Positions 16,338 to 24,855 are shown, numbered from the stretch's first letter. The stretch: DNA of 64,000 bases from Kribbella monticola (GCF_003261635.1 NZ_QFXK01000030.1:124001-188000); one strand, 5' to 3'. The notes: generated from the sequence alone by a model not told the origin. Numbers and translations: made by a program.

Positions 16338-17015
16338 TTACGGCTTCGCCCGCCGCGACCGCAGGCCGAACCCGAGCCCGAGCAGACCGACGAGCAGACC
16401 GGCGCCGCCGAGGGTCCGGGCGACGTTGTCCGGCTTCGTCTCCGCCGTGGTCGCGGCGACCGGAGTGATCGCGGCGGCCAGCTTCAGCGCCGGCGCCGGG
16501 TGCTCCGGCTTGTCCGCGCCGTCCTTGGCGAGCTCCTCCCACTTCACCACCTCGCCGTCACTGTACGTCTGGACCGCCGGGAAGCTGAGCGAGTCGACGC
16601 CTTCGGGCAACCGGCCGACGGACAGCGCGAACTCGTCGAAGTCGTTCGGCGGTACGCCCGCAGTGCCGGGCACCGCGGTCCAGGTGACCGTCGTGATCTC
16701 CTCGGTCAGCGTGACATCGCCGACCTTGACCGGCGCGGCCAGCTTCTCCTTGGTCTTCTGGACCTTCCAGCCGTCCTTCACCTGGGCGCCGACGCTGGCG
16801 AACGGATGATCCTTGGGCAGCGTGACGACCAGCTTCGTCGTACCGGCTGTCTCGGACTCGCTCGGGACCCGGAACACCAGTTTGGCGTAGCCGCCCGGCT
16901 TGGCGTCCGGCGAGGACACGGTGACGTGGGCCGACGCCGAGGTGGCGGCGCCGGCCAGGACGAGCGCTGAGGCCGCGGCGATCGCGGCAGCGCGGAGTAC
17001 GAATCTCTTGGGCAT
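16338..17015 (-). CDS. YcnI family (DUF1775) copper-associated membrane-anchored protein
   Basis: A 225-residue secreted protein. The signal peptide ends in SASA-H, so the mature chain again starts with His (HVTVSSPDAKPGGYAKLVF), as in Bacillus YcnI, where the N-terminal His forms a copper site. The DUF1775 core spans about residues 30-160 and a C-terminal membrane helix (LGGAGLLVGLLGLGFGL) is followed by a basic stop-transfer tail. ATG 17015 is chosen because AAAGG precedes it by about ten bases; an in-frame GTG at 17039 would lengthen it by eight residues. It heads the tight ycnI-copC-copD group. Confidence 0.9.
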   Translation of the reverse strand: MPKRFVLRAAAIAAASALVLAGAATSASAHVTVSSPDAKPGGYAKLVFRVPSESETAGTTKLVVTLPKDHPFASVGAQVKDGWKVQKTKEKLAAPVKVGDVTLTEEITTVTWTAVPGTAGVPPNDFDEFALSVGRLPEGVDSLSFPAVQTYSDGEVVKWEELAKDGADKPEHPAPALKLAAAITPVAATTAETKPDNVARTLGGAGLLVGLLGLGFGLRSRRAKP

Positions 17016-17076
17016 GACTGTGGAACCTTTCGCGGACACACGAGTTCAGCCGGTCCGCGGGGTTTCCCGGAACCGG

Positions 17077-17721
17077 TCAGGACGAGGCGAAGAGCACGTG
17101 TCCGACAGGCGGCCCGCGCCGCGATCCGTTCGAGTTCAGCCACCGCTGGGTCAGCGACGGCTCCGGTACTGCGGTCAGCGGGCGACGGGCGGCCGGTACG
17201 ACGACCAGGCCGCCCGGGAGCTCGGGGACCAGGCGCGCGAGGATTCGCAGTACGCGAACGGCCCAGTCGTGGGCCCGACCGACCACGAAGATGCCTGCGA
17301 GCAAGGCCAGCAGGTGGGTCGCCGTCATGGTCAACGCGCTGTGCGCCGGCGACTCGGTTGCCCCAGGCATCGGCATGTCCATCGGCATCGCCATGTCCAT
17401 CGGCATTTCGTGGGCTTGGGCGACCGGCTCGGAGTGCGTCGAGTTCAGCGTGAGGTGGACGACGAGCTGCACCGCAGCCAGCACTCCGACCGCCTGCGCC
17501 CGACGCCCGGCGACGAACTCACCGAGCAACCAGCACGCGGCTGCGAGCGCGAGAAGCTGTGGAACGACAGCGAGCGGGACCGACGCGCCGGAGACCAGGA
17601 CATGCCCGCCCACCGCGACCGCGACGCCAAGCGTCACGACAGCGGAAGTCGCACTCGTCTCGGCACGCAAACCGGTCACCTTCGTCGTCAGGGCGGACAG
17701 CCGCTGTCCATCGTTCCACAA
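17077..17721 (-). CDS. Membrane protein with Met/His-rich metal-binding loop
   Basis: A 214-residue predicted membrane protein with about four or five hydrophobic segments. Between two of them is the loop AHEMPMDMAMPMDMPMPG, a dense cluster of Met with nearby His, which resembles extracytoplasmic Cu(I)-binding motifs. The cluster comes from an 18-bp duplication (17374-17388 and 17392-17406). The long form starts at TTG 17721, with no strong ribosome site, so the true start may be further in. It lies 61 bp upstream of ycnI on the same strand, probably the first gene of the copper operon. I do not recognise a named family with certainty. Confidence 0.7.
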   Translation of the reverse strand: MWNDGQRLSALTTKVTGLRAETSATSAVVTLGVAVAVGGHVLVSGASVPLAVVPQLLALAAACWLLGEFVAGRRAQAVGVLAAVQLVVHLTLNSTHSEPVAQAHEMPMDMAMPMDMPMPGATESPAHSALTMTATHLLALLAGIFVVGRAHDWAVRVLRILARLVPELPGGLVVVPAARRPLTAVPEPSLTQRWLNSNGSRRGPPVGHVLFASS

Positions 17722-17758
17722 GCTCTACGATCAGGCAGGCGCGAGTAGTTCCGGGCCA

Positions 17759-17790
17759 TGCAACCGATTCCGCCCTCACCACGTTCATAA
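17759..17790 (+). promoter_or_regulatory. Candidate ECF (SigE-family) promoter for the sigma gene
   Basis: TGCAAC at 17759-17764, a 17-bp spacer, then CGTTCATAA at 17782-17790, ending 24 bp before the GTG of the sigma gene. A similar pair (TGCAGC, 18 bp, CGTCTAATA) precedes the second SigE-family gene at 47780. The layout suits an autoregulated ECF promoter. Inference from two examples only. Confidence 0.4.
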
Positions 17791-17814
17791 CCCGACAACA
17801 CGAAGGGATGACGG

Positions 17815-18342
17815 GTGAAGACCAGCGCGGAGAGCGAGTACGTCGAGTTCGTGACGCACCACGCCGACCGGTTGTGCCGTACGGCGTACCTCCTGTGCGG
17901 CGACTGGCGGCGAGCCGAGGACGCGACCCAGGAAGCACTGATCAGGCTCTATCGGGTCTGGCCGCGGATCCAGCGGAAGGGCGGGATCGGCGCCTACGCC
18001 CGCAAGGTGGTGGTCTCGACCACGCTGGACGGGCTCCGGCCGCGATCCAGCCGGGAGGTGGTCGGCGGTTCGACGTACTTCACCGCGACGGCGGATCCGG
18101 ACGACCGGATCGCTCTGGCCGAGAGCCGGCTGGTGATCGTCAGGGCACTCGCTCAGCTGCCGCCCCGGCAACGCGCGTGCGTCGTACTCCGGTACTTCGA
18201 CGAACTCTCCGTCGACGAAACGGCAGCCGCCCTCGGTTGCCGTCCCGGCACCGTCAAGAGCCAGACCACTCGAGCTCTCGAGCGGCTCCGAGCCGAACTG
18301 GCCCCTTCGACCCTCAGCGACTTCGCCGGACATGGAGGCTGA
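17815..18342 (+). CDS. SigE family RNA polymerase sigma factor (ECF type)
   Basis: A 175-residue ECF sigma factor. Region 2 is TAYLLCGDWRRAEDATQEALIRLYRVW and region 4 is LPPRQRACVVLRYFDELSVDETAAALGCRPGTVKSQ (both quoted in part), the pattern annotated as SigE family in actinobacteria. The GTG at 17815 follows GAAGGG by seven bases. The next gene starts right after its stop and encodes a single-pass membrane protein with a short cytoplasmic N-terminus, a likely partner or anti-sigma-like regulator. The genes it controls cannot be read from here, except possibly its own promoter. Confidence 0.93.
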   Translation: MKTSAESEYVEFVTHHADRLCRTAYLLCGDWRRAEDATQEALIRLYRVWPRIQRKGGIGAYARKVVVSTTLDGLRPRSSREVVGGSTYFTATADPDDRIALAESRLVIVRALAQLPPRQRACVVLRYFDELSVDETAAALGCRPGTVKSQTTRALERLRAELAPSTLSDFAGHGG

Positions 18343-18343
18343 C

Positions 18344-19042
18344 ATGACCCAGGATCTCAAGACCCGACTGGACGAGGCCACGGACCGCCCGACCGCCTTC
18401 GTTCCTGACCTCGACCACCTGCTGGCCGCCGGTCGCCGTCGCGCCCGCTCCCACTTCGCGGTCACCATCGCAGGCACGGTGGCAGCGGTTGCCGTCGCAG
18501 CGACCGCCGGGGCGATCGCCCTGAACCAGGGCGGCGGCAGCGGACCCAACGTTCTCCCGGCACCACCGGCCGGGCAGGCAACAAGCGCTACGCCGACCAC
18601 CACGACGAGGTGTTTGGACGAGGCAGGCCAGCCGTCGCCGAAAGGCGCGGACAAGTGGGAGTCGATGGTGACCGTCAAGGACAAGTACGGGTCCAGCACC
18701 GTACGCCGCTCCGCGGGGCAGCTCGCCTTCTGCAGCGAGTTCTCCGGCAAGCCGACCATCGTCACCCAGCAGGTGATGCTGCCCAGGTCGTCGGTCTGGC
18801 TGATGTCCGTCTGCCGAACCGATCCGTCCTGCACCGACATCGTGACGGTCTTCATGGGCCGGCTGCCCGCCAACGCGGTACGGGTTGCCGTGACCCCCGC
18901 CGGCGGCGGCAAGCCGGTCGACGCGACGACCCGCAAGGGCTTCTTCGCGTATCGCTGGATCGACGTACCCGATCTCAGCCGACCGGCGACGGCCAGGATC
19001 TACGACAGCGCCGGCCGGGAACTGGGGCACTACCGAGTCTGA
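18344..19042 (+). CDS. Single-pass membrane partner of the upstream sigma factor
   Basis: A 232-residue protein. Residues 1-40 are cytoplasmic and helical (MTQDLKTRLDEATDRPTAF; DLDHLLAAGRRRAR), followed by one membrane helix (about residues 43-65) and an extracellular domain with a Pro/Thr linker. That domain has three Cys-containing segments (RCLDEAG, LAFCSEFSG, MSVCRTDPSCTD) that may form disulfides. ATG 18344 is preceded by GGAGG five bases away; an earlier ATG at 18332 overlaps the sigma gene. The cytoplasmic segment resembles the short N-termini seen in partners of SigE-family sigma factors, but it has no zinc-binding anti-sigma motif, so calling it an anti-sigma factor is inference. Confidence 0.75.
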   Translation: MTQDLKTRLDEATDRPTAFVPDLDHLLAAGRRRARSHFAVTIAGTVAAVAVAATAGAIALNQGGGSGPNVLPAPPAGQATSATPTTTTRCLDEAGQPSPKGADKWESMVTVKDKYGSSTVRRSAGQLAFCSEFSGKPTIVTQQVMLPRSSVWLMSVCRTDPSCTDIVTVFMGRLPANAVRVAVTPAGGGKPVDATTRKGFFAYRWIDVPDLSRPATARIYDSAGRELGHYRV

Positions 19043-19091
19043 GTTGCCTTGCCCTTGGCAACCGGTCTGCTTCGTCGGGGATGATGGGCGG

Positions 19092-19937
19092 ATGCGTGTG
19101 TCGAAGGACGTGGCGGTGCTGGAGATCGGTGGGAGTCATGTGACCGCGGCTTCCGTGCGGCCGGGGTCGTGGCAGGTCGAGGTGGTGCGGCGGGCAGCGC
19201 TCGACTCGAAGGGGTCGGCCGAGGCGATCGTCGAAGCGTTCGCGGTGGCGGCCAAGCAGTTGCCGTTGGCAAATGGTTTGGTGGTGGCGTTGCCGGGGCC
19301 GTTCGACTACGAGACCGGGGTTGCCGGGTATCGGCTGGACAAGTTCGCCGCGCTCTACGGGCTGGATCTCGGGGCGGCACTGCGGAAGTCGCTCGGAGTC
19401 GAGCGCGTGGTGTTCCTGAACGACGCCGAGGCGTTCTCGGTCGGCGAGTGGACCGCGGGCGAACTGCGTGGTCAGGAGCGCTGCGTCGGCGTCACCATCG
19501 GGACCGGGATCGGCTCGGGCTTCCTCGCCGACGGCCGGGTCGTCCGGATCGGCGACACCGTGCCGCCGGGCGGCGAGCTGTACCGCACGGAGTACCGCGG
19601 AAAGCCGCTCGAGGGCTGGATCTCGGCCCGCGCGATCCTGCGCCTGTACTCCGAGCGCGCGGGCTCCCTGCCGCAAGGCTGGGGCGTGAAGGAGGTCGCC
19701 GATCACGCGCGGGGCGGGGACGACGTCGCTCGGCAGGTGCTGCTGGATTGCTTCGGGGTGCTGGCCGAGGTGGTGGCGTCGTGGGTCACCCGGTTCGGCG
19801 CGAGCCGCGTAGTACTGGGTGGTTCGATCTCCGGGGCGTTCGATGTGGTCGAGTCGGTGTTCTCGTTCCCTACGACGGCGACGGCCGATACCGAGCACTC
19901 GGCGATCCTCGGTGCGGCCGCACACTTCACCCGCTGA
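19092..19937 (+). CDS. ROK family protein, degenerate zinc site
   Basis: A 281-residue protein of the ROK (sugar kinase/repressor) superfamily without a DNA-binding domain. AVLEIGGSHVTAASV is the first phosphate loop, NDAEAFSVGEW contains the catalytic-type Asp (FLNDAEA), GVTIGTGIGSGFL is the second phosphate loop, and VLGGSISGAF the adenosine motif. The usual ROK zinc segment (GxxGCxExxxS with three Cys and a His) is not visible; the equivalent region reads GGELYRTEYRGKPLEGWIS. It may still phosphorylate a sugar, but substrate cannot be assigned. It stands alone between the sigma pair and a pentapeptide-repeat gene. Confidence 0.82.
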   Translation: MRVSKDVAVLEIGGSHVTAASVRPGSWQVEVVRRAALDSKGSAEAIVEAFAVAAKQLPLANGLVVALPGPFDYETGVAGYRLDKFAALYGLDLGAALRKSLGVERVVFLNDAEAFSVGEWTAGELRGQERCVGVTIGTGIGSGFLADGRVVRIGDTVPPGGELYRTEYRGKPLEGWISARAILRLYSERAGSLPQGWGVKEVADHARGGDDVARQVLLDCFGVLAEVVASWVTRFGASRVVLGGSISGAFDVVESVFSFPTTATADTEHSAILGAAAHFTR

Positions 19938-20014
19938 CCCCGGCTGGTTGGTGGACGGCTGGTACGCCGTCCGCGCCGGCTCGGCTTGGGGGTGGCGGCG
20001 GCTACGGTGATCGG

Positions 20015-20716
20015 ATGGCCGCTCGCAAACCCGCTGTCCGGATCGCCGTACCCCGTCTTCGGGCTCAACTCGACGCGTACGAGGTGGGACCGGACGGGTT
20101 GGAGGACGAGGACCGACTGACCGACGTCACCCTCGACGAGCAGAATCTCAGCGACGTCGTCGCCCAGCACGTGGAGATCAGCGGCGGGCGGCTGACCCGG
20201 TGCAACTTCGGCGGTTCGGACCTCGAGAAGGCGATCCTGGTCGACGTCGTCCTCGATCACTGCGATCTGGCCAACGCCCGCTGGTCGGACGCGTCGGGGA
20301 CCCGGCTGGCGGTGACGTCGTCCCGGTTGACCGGGTTCGCCGGGCCTGGGCTGAGCCTGCAGCATGTGACGATCCGGGATTCGGTGCTCGACTTCGCCTC
20401 GTTCCGGTTCGCCAAGTTCGTGAAGGTGGAGTTCACCGACTGCCGCCTGCAGAACGCCGATTTCGTCTCCGCGGACCTGACCGGCACCGTCTTCCGCCGC
20501 TGCGACCTCACCGGCGCCGAGTTCTCCCAGGTCCGCGCCCCCGGCGCCGTCTTCGTCGACTGCCGCTGGGACGGCACCAAAGGCATCGCCAGCCTCACCG
20601 GCACCAAGATCGCCAACACCTCCCCCATAGACACCCTCGCCGTAACCACCGCCATGGCCACCGCCCTGGGCATCACCCTCACCGACCCCACCGACCACCC
20701 CGAAGCCCCCGCCTGA
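20015..20716 (+). CDS. Pentapeptide-repeat protein
   Basis: A 233-residue protein whose middle (about residues 45-180) follows the A(D/N)LxX pentad rhythm of right-handed beta-helices: CNFGGSDLEKAIL, CDLANARWSDA, ADFVSADLTGTVFRRCDLTGAEF. Known members include quinolone-protection proteins that mimic DNA, but most, like this one, have no known role. ATG 20015 starts the recognisable protein (MAARKPAVRI). The final 30 residues are Thr/Ala/Pro-rich. It is 77 bp after the ROK gene and convergent with tetR. Confidence 0.85.
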   Translation: MAARKPAVRIAVPRLRAQLDAYEVGPDGLEDEDRLTDVTLDEQNLSDVVAQHVEISGGRLTRCNFGGSDLEKAILVDVVLDHCDLANARWSDASGTRLAVTSSRLTGFAGPGLSLQHVTIRDSVLDFASFRFAKFVKVEFTDCRLQNADFVSADLTGTVFRRCDLTGAEFSQVRAPGAVFVDCRWDGTKGIASLTGTKIANTSPIDTLAVTTAMATALGITLTDPTDHPEAPA

Positions 20717-20765
20717 CCCTGGCGAAGGCGAGCACCCAGCAGACCCGACCGACCGGCGGAGCTGC

Positions 20766-21482
20766 CTACTCCAGGCTTGCCAGCAGGAGTGTGATCGCGC
20801 CGGTGAAGGCGTCTTCGGCGGCTTTGATCCATGGTTGCGGGCCCTGGGTCGACTGGTGGCGGGCGATCGCGGTGCTTTCTGGGTAGCGCTCGGCGAAGTC
20901 TGGGGCGACCGCCTGGAGCGCCTTGCCTCGCTCTGCCCACCACTCCGCACTCTGCGCCGATTCCGCCAGCGCCTCGACCTTCCGCTTCGCCGCCTCGCGG
21001 ACGATGCTGTAGAGCGCGCTCGTCACGGTCGGCCGTACGGCGAGCGGCACCTCCGCGCGCGCAAGCAATCGCAGCAACCCCTCGAGCACATCCTGCTCAT
21101 GCGGCCCGAAACCAGGCCGCGCCTGCGATACCTCCAACACCCAGGGGTGGCGAACGTACATGTCGCGCAGCCCCACACACCACGCCGTGACGGCCTTCCG
21201 CCAGTCCGCGACCTTCCGGGGCGCGGGCACCTCGGCGTGAACGTGATCGTGCATCACCGTGATCAGCACCTCGCGCCCCGGCACGTACGTGTAGAGAGAC
21301 ATCGCCGTCCGGCCCACCTCGTTGCCGACGGCACGCATCGTCACACCCTTGAGGCCGGCACTGTCGGCGATGCCGATCGCGGTCGTGACGAGTTGGTCGA
21401 CAGTGAGCGTCTGATTCGGGCCGCGCCGGGGTGCCGGCGCCTTGCCCCAGAGCAGTTCGAGCGTCCGGACCGCGTCCTCCAC
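20766..21482 (-). CDS. TetR family repressor
   Basis: A 238-residue regulator. The HTH is LTVDQLVTTAIGIADSAGLKGVTMRAVGNEVGRTAMSLYTYV (quoted in parts), with TAMSLYTYV as the recognition helix end, and residues about 95-235 are the ligand-binding/dimer domain (TetR_C_1-like: MYVRHPWVLEVSQARPG). I chose GTG 21482 because AAGGAGAAAA lies directly upstream; open reading continues for 49 more codons without a better start. It is divergent from an alpha/beta-hydrolase gene, and the shared 61-bp gap is almost wholly a dyad, so it probably represses both genes. Confidence 0.93.
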   Translation of the reverse strand: MEDAVRTLELLWGKAPAPRRGPNQTLTVDQLVTTAIGIADSAGLKGVTMRAVGNEVGRTAMSLYTYVPGREVLITVMHDHVHAEVPAPRKVADWRKAVTAWCVGLRDMYVRHPWVLEVSQARPGFGPHEQDVLEGLLRLLARAEVPLAVRPTVTSALYSIVREAAKRKVEALAESAQSAEWWAERGKALQAVAPDFAERYPESTAIARHQSTQGPQPWIKAAEDAFTGAITLLLASLE

Positions 21483-21486
21483 TTTT

Positions 21487-21537
21487 CTCCTTACGACGTA
21501 AAGTGTTACCGTGTGAAACACTATACAACGTAAGGAG
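21487..21537. promoter_or_regulatory. 51-bp dyad operator between tetR and the hydrolase gene
   Basis: An imperfect inverted repeat centred on 21512: CTCCTTACG (21487-21495) with CGTAAGGAG (21529-21537), and inside it AGTGTT (21502-21507) with AACACT (21517-21522); 19 of 25 position pairs match. The outer arms also contain the AAGGAG ribosome sites of both genes, so part of the symmetry is expected; the inner AGTGTT/AACACT core is the likely TetR site. Confidence 0.7.
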
Positions 21538-21543
21538 TACTTC

Positions 21544-22383
21544 GTGACGGCAATCCTGCACGACGGCAGCACCATCGAGTTCACGACGTACGGACCGGCC
21601 GGCGCGCCGTCGTTGCTGCTGCCGGTCAATCCGGCTCCGGCCGTCGAGGGGCCCGAGACCGATCAGCTGCGAGCGTGGGGCGCGGATCCGGCCTTGGGTC
21701 ACTCGCTGACCCAGGGTTTCGGCGAGCACTTCCGGGTCATCGCCTTCGACTACGAGGCACAACTCCAGGCCCATCCGAAGCCGACCACTCTCACCCCCGA
21801 CAACCTCGTCGCCGACTTCCTGGCCGTCGCCGACGCGGCCGAAGCGTCGACCTTCGCGTACTACGGTTACAGCTGGCTCGGGCTCGCCGGACTCCAACTC
21901 GCTCTCCGCACGGATCGCCTGACCGCCTTGGTGATGGGCGGCTTCCCACCCCTGGACGGCCCGTACGACGCGATGCTGCAGGTCACCGAGGCGACGTACG
22001 AGCTGGCCGGCGGCCCGGTATCGGATCAACCCGTCGAGCCGGGCGACTGGGATTCGACAGAAGTTGCCATGAGCAAGGCTCAGGCGCAGCAGTTCCTCAC
22101 CCTCTACCAATCCCTGCGGACCTTCGACGATCACGCTGCCCAGTCGCACCTCAGTTGCCCACGGCTCTGCATCGCCGGCAGCGCCGACAACATCCAGTAC
22201 GGCGAACGCTGGCGCAACGCCTACGTCGCCATCGGCGAAGCGGTGGAGAAGAACCGGTCGAGACTCGAGGAACTCGGCTGGACCGTCGCCCTGCTACCCG
22301 ACCTGGACCACATGCAAGCCATGCACGCCGACAAGATCTTGCCGATCGCCGAACCCTGGCTCCGCGAGCACCTCAACGCCTGA
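21544..22383 (+). CDS. Alpha/beta-hydrolase fold protein
   Basis: A 279-residue predicted cytoplasmic hydrolase. The nucleophile elbow is YYGYSWLG with Ser110, where the usual GxSxG becomes GxSWL followed by G, and the late DLDHMQAMHADK contains the candidate catalytic His. The GTG at 21544 follows AAGGAG by six bases. Control by the divergent TetR through the shared dyad suggests it acts on the compound sensed by that regulator, for example detoxifying an ester or lactone; that is inference. No signal peptide is present. Confidence 0.85.
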   Translation: MTAILHDGSTIEFTTYGPAGAPSLLLPVNPAPAVEGPETDQLRAWGADPALGHSLTQGFGEHFRVIAFDYEAQLQAHPKPTTLTPDNLVADFLAVADAAEASTFAYYGYSWLGLAGLQLALRTDRLTALVMGGFPPLDGPYDAMLQVTEATYELAGGPVSDQPVEPGDWDSTEVAMSKAQAQQFLTLYQSLRTFDDHAAQSHLSCPRLCIAGSADNIQYGERWRNAYVAIGEAVEKNRSRLEELGWTVALLPDLDHMQAMHADKILPIAEPWLREHLNA

Positions 22384-22400
22384 GGCCGGCGAGCACGCGG

Positions 22401-22432
22401 CGGACCGGCGGACCGGCGGACCGGCGTACCGG
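22401..22432. repeat. Four tandem 8-bp units between convergent genes
   Basis: CGGACCGG three times and CGTACCGG once, directly joined, in the 94-bp gap between the hydrolase stop and the stop of the GAF-LuxR gene. Probably a slippage-prone intergenic repeat; no function visible. Confidence 0.8.
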
Positions 22433-22477
22433 GCGGCTGGATGAGCGCACCGGCCGGCTGGGCGTACGGCGTACCGG

Positions 22478-23494
22478 CTAGCGGGCCAGGTATTTGCGGA
22501 TGTCGTCGGCGACCTGGGCGCGGGTCGTCATCTGGTATTTCTTGAGGATCGCGCTCAGGTGCGTCTTCACCGTATTGAGGCTGATCCCGAGCTCGGCCGC
22601 GAGCTGATCGTTGTCCAGACCGTCGACGAGCAGCACCGCTACGCCTTGCTGGGCCTTGGTGAGACTCGCGTACCGCTGCTCGGGCCCCAGATCCGTTTCG
22701 AGCATCATCTCGATCAACTCGGACTGGATCTGCTCGGCGGCCTGGACGAGCCGGTTCAGGTACCCCTGGACGACGGGGTTCGCCGCCTCCGGCTCCGCCA
22801 TCGCCTCGCCGGCGATCTCCCGCAGTGTCCCGATCCGGTGCGCGAGGTACTCCATCACGTGATCCGAGGTGAGCTGGTTCGGAGTATCGTCGCCCGCGGG
22901 CAATCGGCGCAGCGCGTCGCGGTCCTCCACCTCGCGGGTGAGCACCCGGGCCACCACGCCCGCGAGCCACTCGAACGCCCGGACGACGTTGTCGTCGTAC
23001 GTGTTCGGCTCGTAACTGTGCATGGAGATCATGCCGAACAGTTGCCCGTCGCCGGATGGACCTGGGCGGAAAAGTGGCACCGTTACCACATCGGCCGACA
23101 CCCGTTTGGAGTCGCCGAACATGTGGCCGGCTTGGAGAACGGCACCGTTGTCATAGGCGAAGCGATAGGTCTGCCGGTGCTTGAGCAGCCACGCGGTCTG
23201 CCCACTCGGCCCGAAATTATGGGTATCCGGCTCCTCGTATTTGCCGGAGTCGTAGCCGTACGGGTACCGCACCCGGCTGGTGCCCTGCAGGAATCCGACG
23301 TAGAAGGTGTCGACCCGGGCGATCTTGCCGACCACCGCGCGCACGTAGTTGTAGAGGCTGTAGTGATCGCCTCGGTACAGCGCCTCGATCTTGTGATACG
23401 CCTCGCGCAGGATGATGGCAGTTTCGGCATCCACCCGCAGCGGAGCTGGTTTGTCTGCATCCACGGCCGCGGACCCCCTCGTGTTCAGATCCAT
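22478..23494 (-). CDS. GAF-domain LuxR family regulator
   Basis: A 338-residue protein. Residues about 30-190 look like a GAF sensor domain (ALYRGDHYSLYNYV at its start; VTVPLFRPGPSGDGQLFGMIS as the core strands). Residues about 190-265 are a helical linker. The last 65 residues are a LuxR-type HTH: LTKAQQGVAVLLVDGLDNDQLAAELGISLNTVKTHLSAILKKY (in part), with SLNTVKTHL as the recognition helix. There is no receiver domain, so it may sense a small molecule or redox state directly. It stands alone; targets unknown. Confidence 0.9.
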   Translation of the reverse strand: MDLNTRGSAAVDADKPAPLRVDAETAIILREAYHKIEALYRGDHYSLYNYVRAVVGKIARVDTFYVGFLQGTSRVRYPYGYDSGKYEEPDTHNFGPSGQTAWLLKHRQTYRFAYDNGAVLQAGHMFGDSKRVSADVVTVPLFRPGPSGDGQLFGMISMHSYEPNTYDDNVVRAFEWLAGVVARVLTREVEDRDALRRLPAGDDTPNQLTSDHVMEYLAHRIGTLREIAGEAMAEPEAANPVVQGYLNRLVQAAEQIQSELIEMMLETDLGPEQRYASLTKAQQGVAVLLVDGLDNDQLAAELGISLNTVKTHLSAILKKYQMTTRAQVADDIRKYLAR

Positions 23495-23553
23495 CCTGAA
23501 CTATGCCGAGGTCACCCTTCGTTGCCAAGTCCCCATCCCGGTGCCGGGCGGGT

Positions 23554-24471
23554 TCAGGAGGTGAGGCGATCCCAGCTGGAGGGGTCGGACCAGGTCGAGA
23601 GCGGGTCGACGTACGGGCGGAGCAGCGTGGTGAGCTCGGCGTCGTCGGTGCCCTTCAGCTGGTCCGAGGCGATCTTGCGGGCGACGCCGGCCAGGAAATC
23701 CGCGACCTGGACGCGCGGATGGGAGAAGGAGTCGACCAGTTCCAGCTCGGCCAGGTTGCCGGTCAGCTGCTTCAGCTGGGCGATCCGGTCGGGCGAGAGG
23801 GTGGTCTGGCGGTCGTGGGCGATCGCCACGGTCCGGTCGGGTTCGCCCCAGTACTCGATCGCGCGCACGATCGCGGGCATCAGGGGATCCAGCGGCGGGA
23901 TGCTCCGGGGGTCGTCGAAGAGCCCGGCGCGCAGCTGGTCGGCGTACGGGCGGGAGCTCTTCAAGGCGTCCAGCTCGTCGAGCGGGAGCGCCCCGAGTGC
24001 CTGGTAGAACGACTCGACCGGTGTGGTCGCCTCGGGGAGATCCTTGGCTCTGAGGAGGTTGTTCGCCGTCGCGAGGAAGTCGCTCCACGCGGGTCCGCCC
24101 GTACGACGGCCCGCGGCGTACAGCCTGGCGGCCAAGGTACCGTCGGCGTCGGTGTCGGTGAGGAAACCGACGAGTCTGGAGACGAGGAAGAATGCCTTGT
24201 CGACCAGCTGCACCTGGGCCTGACCGAACAACGGCCCCGACGAGCCGAGCAGCCAGATCAGCACCGGGCGATGCTTGGACCGCAGTACATGGTTCGCCTT
24301 GTACTCCGTGGCAGGCGAGCGAATGCGCTCGCGGAGCTCCTTGATGCAGCGTGCCGCGGTCTCCTCGTCGAGCGCCACGGCGGCGTGCGCGAACACGTCC
24401 GTCACCCCGCCGATCAGCTTCTCGCCCTCGTACCCGGACTCGTCACAGGCGATCTCGACGGGAGGCTTCAC
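23554..24471 (-). CDS. DUF3800-like protein
   Basis: A 305-residue protein resembling DUF3800, an RNase H-like family often found near mobile elements and defence genes. Visible marks are the N-terminal ACDESGYEG (acidic DES motif on the first strand), AHDRQTTLSPDRI in the second half, and FSHPRVQVADFLAGVARK near the end, whose QxAD is the family signature. The start is GTG 24471 (VKPPVEIACDESG) with no clear ribosome site. Catalytic activity is not established for the family. It has no obvious partner here; a stem-loop with four Ts lies 42 bp upstream. Confidence 0.78.
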   Translation of the reverse strand: MKPPVEIACDESGYEGEKLIGGVTDVFAHAAVALDEETAARCIKELRERIRSPATEYKANHVLRSKHRPVLIWLLGSSGPLFGQAQVQLVDKAFFLVSRLVGFLTDTDADGTLAARLYAAGRRTGGPAWSDFLATANNLLRAKDLPEATTPVESFYQALGALPLDELDALKSSRPYADQLRAGLFDDPRSIPPLDPLMPAIVRAIEYWGEPDRTVAIAHDRQTTLSPDRIAQLKQLTGNLAELELVDSFSHPRVQVADFLAGVARKIASDQLKGTDDAELTTLLRPYVDPLSTWSDPSSWDRLTS

Positions 24472-24512
24472 CCGACGACTGTCTCACCGGCAGGGGCCGT
24501 TCGTACACGAAA

Positions 24513-24541
24513 ACCGCCGCCCCCGGAACGAGAGCGGCGGT
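24513..24541 (-). terminator. Hairpin with T-run upstream of the DUF3800 gene
   Basis: ACCGCCGC and GCGGCGGT (8-bp perfect stem, 13-base loop); on the minus strand it is followed by TTTT. It lies 42 bp before the DUF3800 start and 367 bp after the uvrA stop, so it could end read-through from uvrA or act as an attenuator. Confidence 0.5.
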
Positions 24542-24855
24542 CGCGGATGATGCGGGACTTCTCCACCTATCGAGCTCACCACCAGATTGAGCCCGTTCTA
24601 CTGGATACCTCTCACTGCCGGCTGAGGCGCCCTCCCAGGACCTCCGCCGTACTACACCATCCGCGACCACTCTCCGGACGCCCAGTTGTCGAGCCCCTGT
24701 CCTCCGCTTCCGCGCCCCCACGGAATCGGTTCCCCCCGACATACCCCCGGCGTCCCCTCCACGATCCCACCCATCACCGAGCGTTGACTATCGCCCACGG
24801 CATGACCTTGAACGCTCATCTACCTCACCCCAGGAATGAGATCCGTGGGGTCGCG

